From Candidatus Omnitrophota bacterium (GTDB lineage: Bacteria > Omnitrophota > Gorgyraeia > Gygaellales > Profunditerraquicolaceae), in the NCBI GenBank assembly GCA_028717055.1, contig JAQUOO010000013.1, positions 1 through 18,114 of the forward strand: a DNA stretch of 18,114 bases, given 5' to 3'. The notes below the pieces were generated by a model. That model saw only the letters and a list, made by a program, of their open reading frames with translations. It made no database searches and had not been told where the DNA came from. Each line of letters opens with the position of its first letter. The first letter of the stretch is position 1. This document shows, piece after piece, positions 15,395-18,114 of the stretch. The translations under genes and the position numbers were made by a program.

Positions 15395-16645
15395 ATGAAT
15401 AATTATATTTGCACATTAGATATCGGTTCAAGCAAGGTCTCTGCTTGTGTGGCGCTTTTCAAGAAGAAGCGCTTGAGCAGCATTCATTTTGAGACCCTGC
15501 CTGTCAAGGGTATGCGGGAAGGGACGGTTGTTGATTCAATAGGCCTTATTGGCTCGGTTGGCAAGGTGCTTAAGAATCTCAAGGCCAAATCAGGGGTAAA
15601 TATTAAGTTCGTTTCCGTAAATATATCGGGGCAGGATATAAGCGCCAAGCGTTCCCGCGCAATTATACCTCTTGCTGAAAGAGGGAACAAGGTTATCACC
15701 GTTTCGGATATGCAGAAGGCTAACGAGCAGGCTCGTGTTTTAGGTTCCAGCCTGGAAGAAGAGATAATTCATATGATTCCCTCCAGTTACGCGATAGATT
15801 CGAAAGGCAATATCAGTAATCCGCTCGGGCTTTATAGCCACAGGCTTGAGGTGGAATTGTATTTGGTTTGCGGAAAGCTGTCTTCGGTGCAGAGCCTTGC
15901 CCGCGTGATTAATCATGCGGGATACGAAATAAAGGATCTTTATTTCTCGGGTTTAGCCACAAGCAAGGCAGTTTTTAACCAGAAAGCCAGGGAAGGGCTT
16001 AACTTGCTTTGCGATATCGGAAGCGATACCACCGAGATCCTTATTTTTCAAGACGGCCTGCTTAAAGATATACAGGTTCTTGCTTTTGGCGGGGATGATT
16101 TGACCAACGAACTATCCGACGTTTTGAAGATTAATTTTGATTTGGCCGAGGATATTAAGAGGTCTTCCGGTATTATCGGAGGAGTGGACCAGATAGGGGA
16201 AGACAGGGAAATTCTGGTTAAAAGGAGCGAATTCTATAAACCCATAAAACAAAGGCTGGTAGCCGAGATAGCTACTTCTTCAGCCAAGAGAATTTGCGCC
16301 AAGATTAAAGAAGCAGTCGAAAACAAGGTTTCGCTTTACGATATCAACAATTTTGTAGTTACCGGCAGGACGGTTCTCATAGAAGGTTTTATCGAAACCC
16401 TGGAAAATTCCTTGGTAATACCGGTTAAGCTTGGACGTATTACCAGCCTGGAAATAATCTCAATAATCAAGGAGAACGATGAATTATCCGGGCAGAAATA
16501 TTTGACTTATCTGACCTGTATTGGAATGCTTTGCGAAGCTTTGGAAGCCAAGCCTCTCGGAATTCTGCCTTTGCATCAACCCGCCAAAAATCTTTTCTTT
16601 AAAGCTGTCAATCGAGTCAGGGAAGTATACCAGGAGTATTTCTAG
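15395..16645 (+). CDS. ftsA: FtsA, actin-like membrane anchor of the divisome
   Basis: A 416-residue actin-fold ATPase, of normal length, that tethers FtsZ to the membrane and recruits later division proteins. Phosphate loop 1 is LDIGSSKVSA (8-17), the 1C-like insertion spans about 85-160, phosphate loop 2 is CDIGSDTTEI (206-215), AFGGDDLTNEL and AEDIKRSSG follow, and the adenosine motif is VVTGRTVLIEGF (321-332), where the second Gly of the usual GG is Arg. The C-terminal 19 residues (KNLFFKAV...YQEYF) fit the amphipathic membrane-targeting helix. No Shine-Dalgarno is visible before the ATG; the preceding bases belong to a palindromic repeat. Downstream, where ftsZ is expected, a 56-nt gap leads straight to yggS. 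Confidence 0.94.
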   Translation: MNNYICTLDIGSSKVSACVALFKKKRLSSIHFETLPVKGMREGTVVDSIGLIGSVGKVLKNLKAKSGVNIKFVSVNISGQDISAKRSRAIIPLAERGNKVITVSDMQKANEQARVLGSSLEEEIIHMIPSSYAIDSKGNISNPLGLYSHRLEVELYLVCGKLSSVQSLARVINHAGYEIKDLYFSGLATSKAVFNQKAREGLNLLCDIGSDTTEILIFQDGLLKDIQVLAFGGDDLTNELSDVLKINFDLAEDIKRSSGIIGGVDQIGEDREILVKRSEFYKPIKQRLVAEIATSSAKRICAKIKEAVENKVSLYDINNFVVTGRTVLIEGFIETLENSLVIPVKLGRITSLEIISIIKENDELSGQKYLTYLTCIGMLCEALEAKPLGILPLHQPAKNLFFKAVNRVREVYQEYF

Positions 16646-16662
16646 GCGTTTTCTACTTTTGA

Positions 16663-16690
16663 TTGACCTAGGAGTTTTATGAGGTATAAT
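16663..16690 (+). promoter_or_regulatory. Candidate sigma-70-type promoter for yggS-proC
   Basis: TTGACC (16663-16668), a 16-nt spacer, then a perfect TATAAT (16685-16690). Transcription would begin near 16697, about 5 nt before the yggS ATG at 16702, giving an almost leaderless mRNA. It lies in the gap after ftsA, which suggests the last two genes can be transcribed separately from the division cluster. Match is by eye to the consensus only. Confidence 0.55.
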
Positions 16691-16705
16691 AACTCATTTG
16701 AATGA
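16679..16705 (+). other. Possible 8-codon leader ORF overlapping the yggS start
   Basis: ATG at 16679 opens eight codons ending in TGA at 16703-16705, which overlaps the yggS start as ATGA. AGGAG at 16670-16674 sits 4 nt before it. On read-through transcripts from ftsA this could load ribosomes for yggS, which lacks a well-placed ribosome site of its own. The promoter call at the same place would start transcription inside it, so the two readings compete. Speculative. Confidence 0.25.
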
Positions 16706-17382
16706 TTAGGGATAATATTTTAGAAGTTAAAAGACGTATTGAAGCCGCTTGTTTTAGGGTGAAGCGCCAGCCATCTGGTGTAAAACTGATTGCTGTCAGC
16801 AAGAATCGAAGTATCGAAGAGATAGAAGAAGCCAGCTTAGCCGGAATAACTGATTTCGGCGAAAATCGAGTTCAGGAAGCTCTCTCTAAATATAAGGCAA
16901 AGCTGCTTGTGCGGTGGCATATGGTTGGTCATTTACAGACAAACAAGGCAAGAGAAGCGGTAAGTATATTTGATGTTATCCATTCGGTGGATAGTTTGCG
17001 CCTTGCCGAAGAAATAGATAAACGAGCCGCTAAAATAAACAAAATTCAGGATATTTTAATCGAAATAAAAACTTCTCCTGAAGCGGCCAAATTCGGCTTA
17101 GAATTTAAGCAGGCAGCCGGAGTCATAAAAGAGATAGCCAATTTTAAAAATATCAATGTTCAAGGTTTAATGACTGTTGCGCCGCTTGTGGATAATCCGG
17201 AGGAAGCCCGTCCTTATTTCAGAAGCTTAAATGAACTTAGAAACGAAATTAACCGTTTGCCGGTTATCAAACAGCCATTATCCGTTTTGTCCATGGGTAT
17301 GACCGATGATTTTGAAGTAGCAATTGAAGAAGGCTCGGGGATGGTCAGAGTGGGCAGGGCTATTTTTGAAGGAGGATTATGA
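16702..17382 (+). CDS. yggS: YggS/PLPBP-family pyridoxal phosphate homeostasis protein
   Basis: A 226-residue single-domain TIM-barrel PLP carrier of usual size. PLP would bind K34 in LIAVSKNRS. Other family blocks are DFGENRVQEA (51-60), RWHMVGHLQTNKAR (71-84), VIHSVDS (92-98), the IEIKTSPEAAKFGL segment, VQGLMTVAP, and the phosphate-binding end LSMGMTDDFEVAIEEGSGMVRVGRAIFEG. The family buffers free PLP and affects amino acid and keto acid balance; it is not a known amino acid racemase despite its fold. It is commonly found with proC just downstream of ftsZ in dcw-linked loci, which is the neighbourhood seen here minus ftsZ. It overlaps proC by 4 nt (ATGA). Confidence 0.95.
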   Translation: MIRDNILEVKRRIEAACFRVKRQPSGVKLIAVSKNRSIEEIEEASLAGITDFGENRVQEALSKYKAKLLVRWHMVGHLQTNKAREAVSIFDVIHSVDSLRLAEEIDKRAAKINKIQDILIEIKTSPEAAKFGLEFKQAAGVIKEIANFKNINVQGLMTVAPLVDNPEEARPYFRSLNELRNEINRLPVIKQPLSVLSMGMTDDFEVAIEEGSGMVRVGRAIFEGGL

Positions 17383-18114
17383 TAGATACGCGTAAGAATA
17401 TCGGAGTCGCAGGCTACGGGACTATGGGGCAGCTAATTGGCCAAAGCCTGGTTCTGCAGGAGGGAGAATTCAATATCCATGTTTTTGATAAAGATAAGAA
17501 TAAGCTGGATGTGCCTTCGGATATAAACGTTGCTAAGGACATAAAGGATCTAGTCGAGAAGGCCGATACGGTGATCCTGGCGGTTAAACCGCAGGATTCC
17601 GACCGTGTCCTAAAAGAAATGAAAGGCCGTGCCGGCAATAAATTGATTATTTCCATTGCCGCCGGAATCAGCACGAAGCACATCAAAAGGCTTCTTGGCG
17701 CGGTCCGGGTGATCCGGGTTATGCCGAATATAGGAGCCAAAATCGGAGAATCCGTATCTTGTTTATGCAAAGGGGCGTTTGCGACAGACGAAGACCTGGA
17801 ATTAGCCCAGGAATTATTTAATTGTCTGGGCTCGACCAGAATAATTGATGAAAGCATGATGAATGCGGCTACCGCAATCTCCGGAAGCGGCCCGGCCTAT
17901 GTGTTTTATTTTGCGGAAAACAATTCGCTTGATCCTGAAAATATCCCGGAGCACGCCCGGCACGATATGATGCGCAGGCTTGAGAAAGCAGCCGAAGAAT
18001 TGGGTTTTTCTACCGAAGACGCGGCCTTCTTGGCGGCTAATACGGTGAGCGCGTCCATAAATCTATTGCATAAAACAAAACTACCGGCGCCTGAATTAAG
18101 GAAACAAGTTACTT
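17379..18114 (+). CDS. proC: Pyrroline-5-carboxylate reductase ProC (3'-truncated by window edge)
   Basis: Open from ATG 17379 to the window end, 245 complete codons. It reduces pyrroline-5-carboxylate to proline with NAD(P)H. The N-terminal Rossmann loop is GVAGYGTMG (9-17), then VILAVKPQD (65-73), ISIAAGIS (91-98), RVMPN (113-117), SGSGPAY (168-174) and the beginning of the C-terminal LRKQVT (240-245), which normally continues into the SPGGTT motif beyond the window. GGAGG 6 nt before the ATG, inside the end of yggS, is the strongest ribosome site in the window. Between SGSGPAYVFYF and EELGFSTEDAA there are about 15 more residues (NNSLDPENIPEHARHDMMRR...) than in familiar ProCs, apparently a lengthened helix connection in the dimerisation domain. 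Confidence 0.96.
   Translation, partial: MIDTRKNIGVAGYGTMGQLIGQSLVLQEGEFNIHVFDKDKNKLDVPSDINVAKDIKDLVEKADTVILAVKPQDSDRVLKEMKGRAGNKLIISIAAGISTKHIKRLLGAVRVIRVMPNIGAKIGESVSCLCKGAFATDEDLELAQELFNCLGSTRIIDESMMNAATAISGSGPAYVFYFAENNSLDPENIPEHARHDMMRRLEKAAEELGFSTEDAAFLAANTVSASINLLHKTKLPAPELRKQVT

Noticed and set aside
17414..17857. 147-codon minus-strand ORF
   Set aside because: It is antisense to proC, whose conserved motifs (GxGxxG, RVMPN) are encoded on the plus strand over the same bases.

Overview
The window is almost entirely one plus-strand division and cell wall (dcw) cluster. The order is mraZ (5' end missing), rsmH, ftsL-like, ftsI, murE, murF, mraY, murD, ftsW, murG, murC, murB, ddl, ftsQ, ftsA, followed by the PLP-binding yggS-type gene and proC (3' end missing). 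The MurE carries the DNPR motif of meso-diaminopimelate-adding enzymes, so the organism is most simply a Gram-negative-type bacterium with A1gamma-like peptidoglycan. The gene style, moderate GC content and intergenic palindromic repeats remind me of uncultivated PVC-related lineages such as Omnitrophota. That placement is an impression and has not been tested.

Layout. Bases 1-6144 hold mraZ to murF, packed with overlaps of 8-25 nt or gaps of at most 21 nt. Bases 6145-6403 hold no gene but a nested palindromic structure that also takes in the last codons of murF and a possible mraY ribosome site. mraY (6404-7492), a 99-nt gap with inverted repeats, and murD-ftsW (7592-9948, ATGA overlap) follow. 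Next is a 289-nt repeat-filled gap, then murG-murC-murB-ddl-ftsQ (10238-15268), every junction overlapping. A 126-nt AT-rich palindromic gap precedes ftsA (15395-16645). A 56-nt gap with a good sigma-70-like promoter precedes yggS-proC (16702 to the window end).

Working together: MurB, MurC, MurD, MurE, MurF and Ddl build UDP-MurNAc-pentapeptide in the cytoplasm (MurA is not in the window). MraY and MurG make lipid I and lipid II at the membrane. FtsW and FtsI polymerise and crosslink septal wall, organised by FtsL, FtsQ and FtsA. MraZ and RsmH head the operon as regulator and 16S rRNA methyltransferase.

Main oddities: (1) ftsZ is absent from its usual place between ftsA and yggS-proC; (2) every gap over 60 nt inside the cluster is occupied by palindromic repeats, the most elaborate being the murF/mraY structure of two inverted, related, self-palindromic units flanked by 32-nt inverted arms; (3) a small palindrome appears to be inserted in frame inside murF; (4) MurD lacks about 30 residues of its central domain; (5) MurB has Cys where the catalytic Ser is usual. 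No RNA genes, CRISPR array or transposase were seen.
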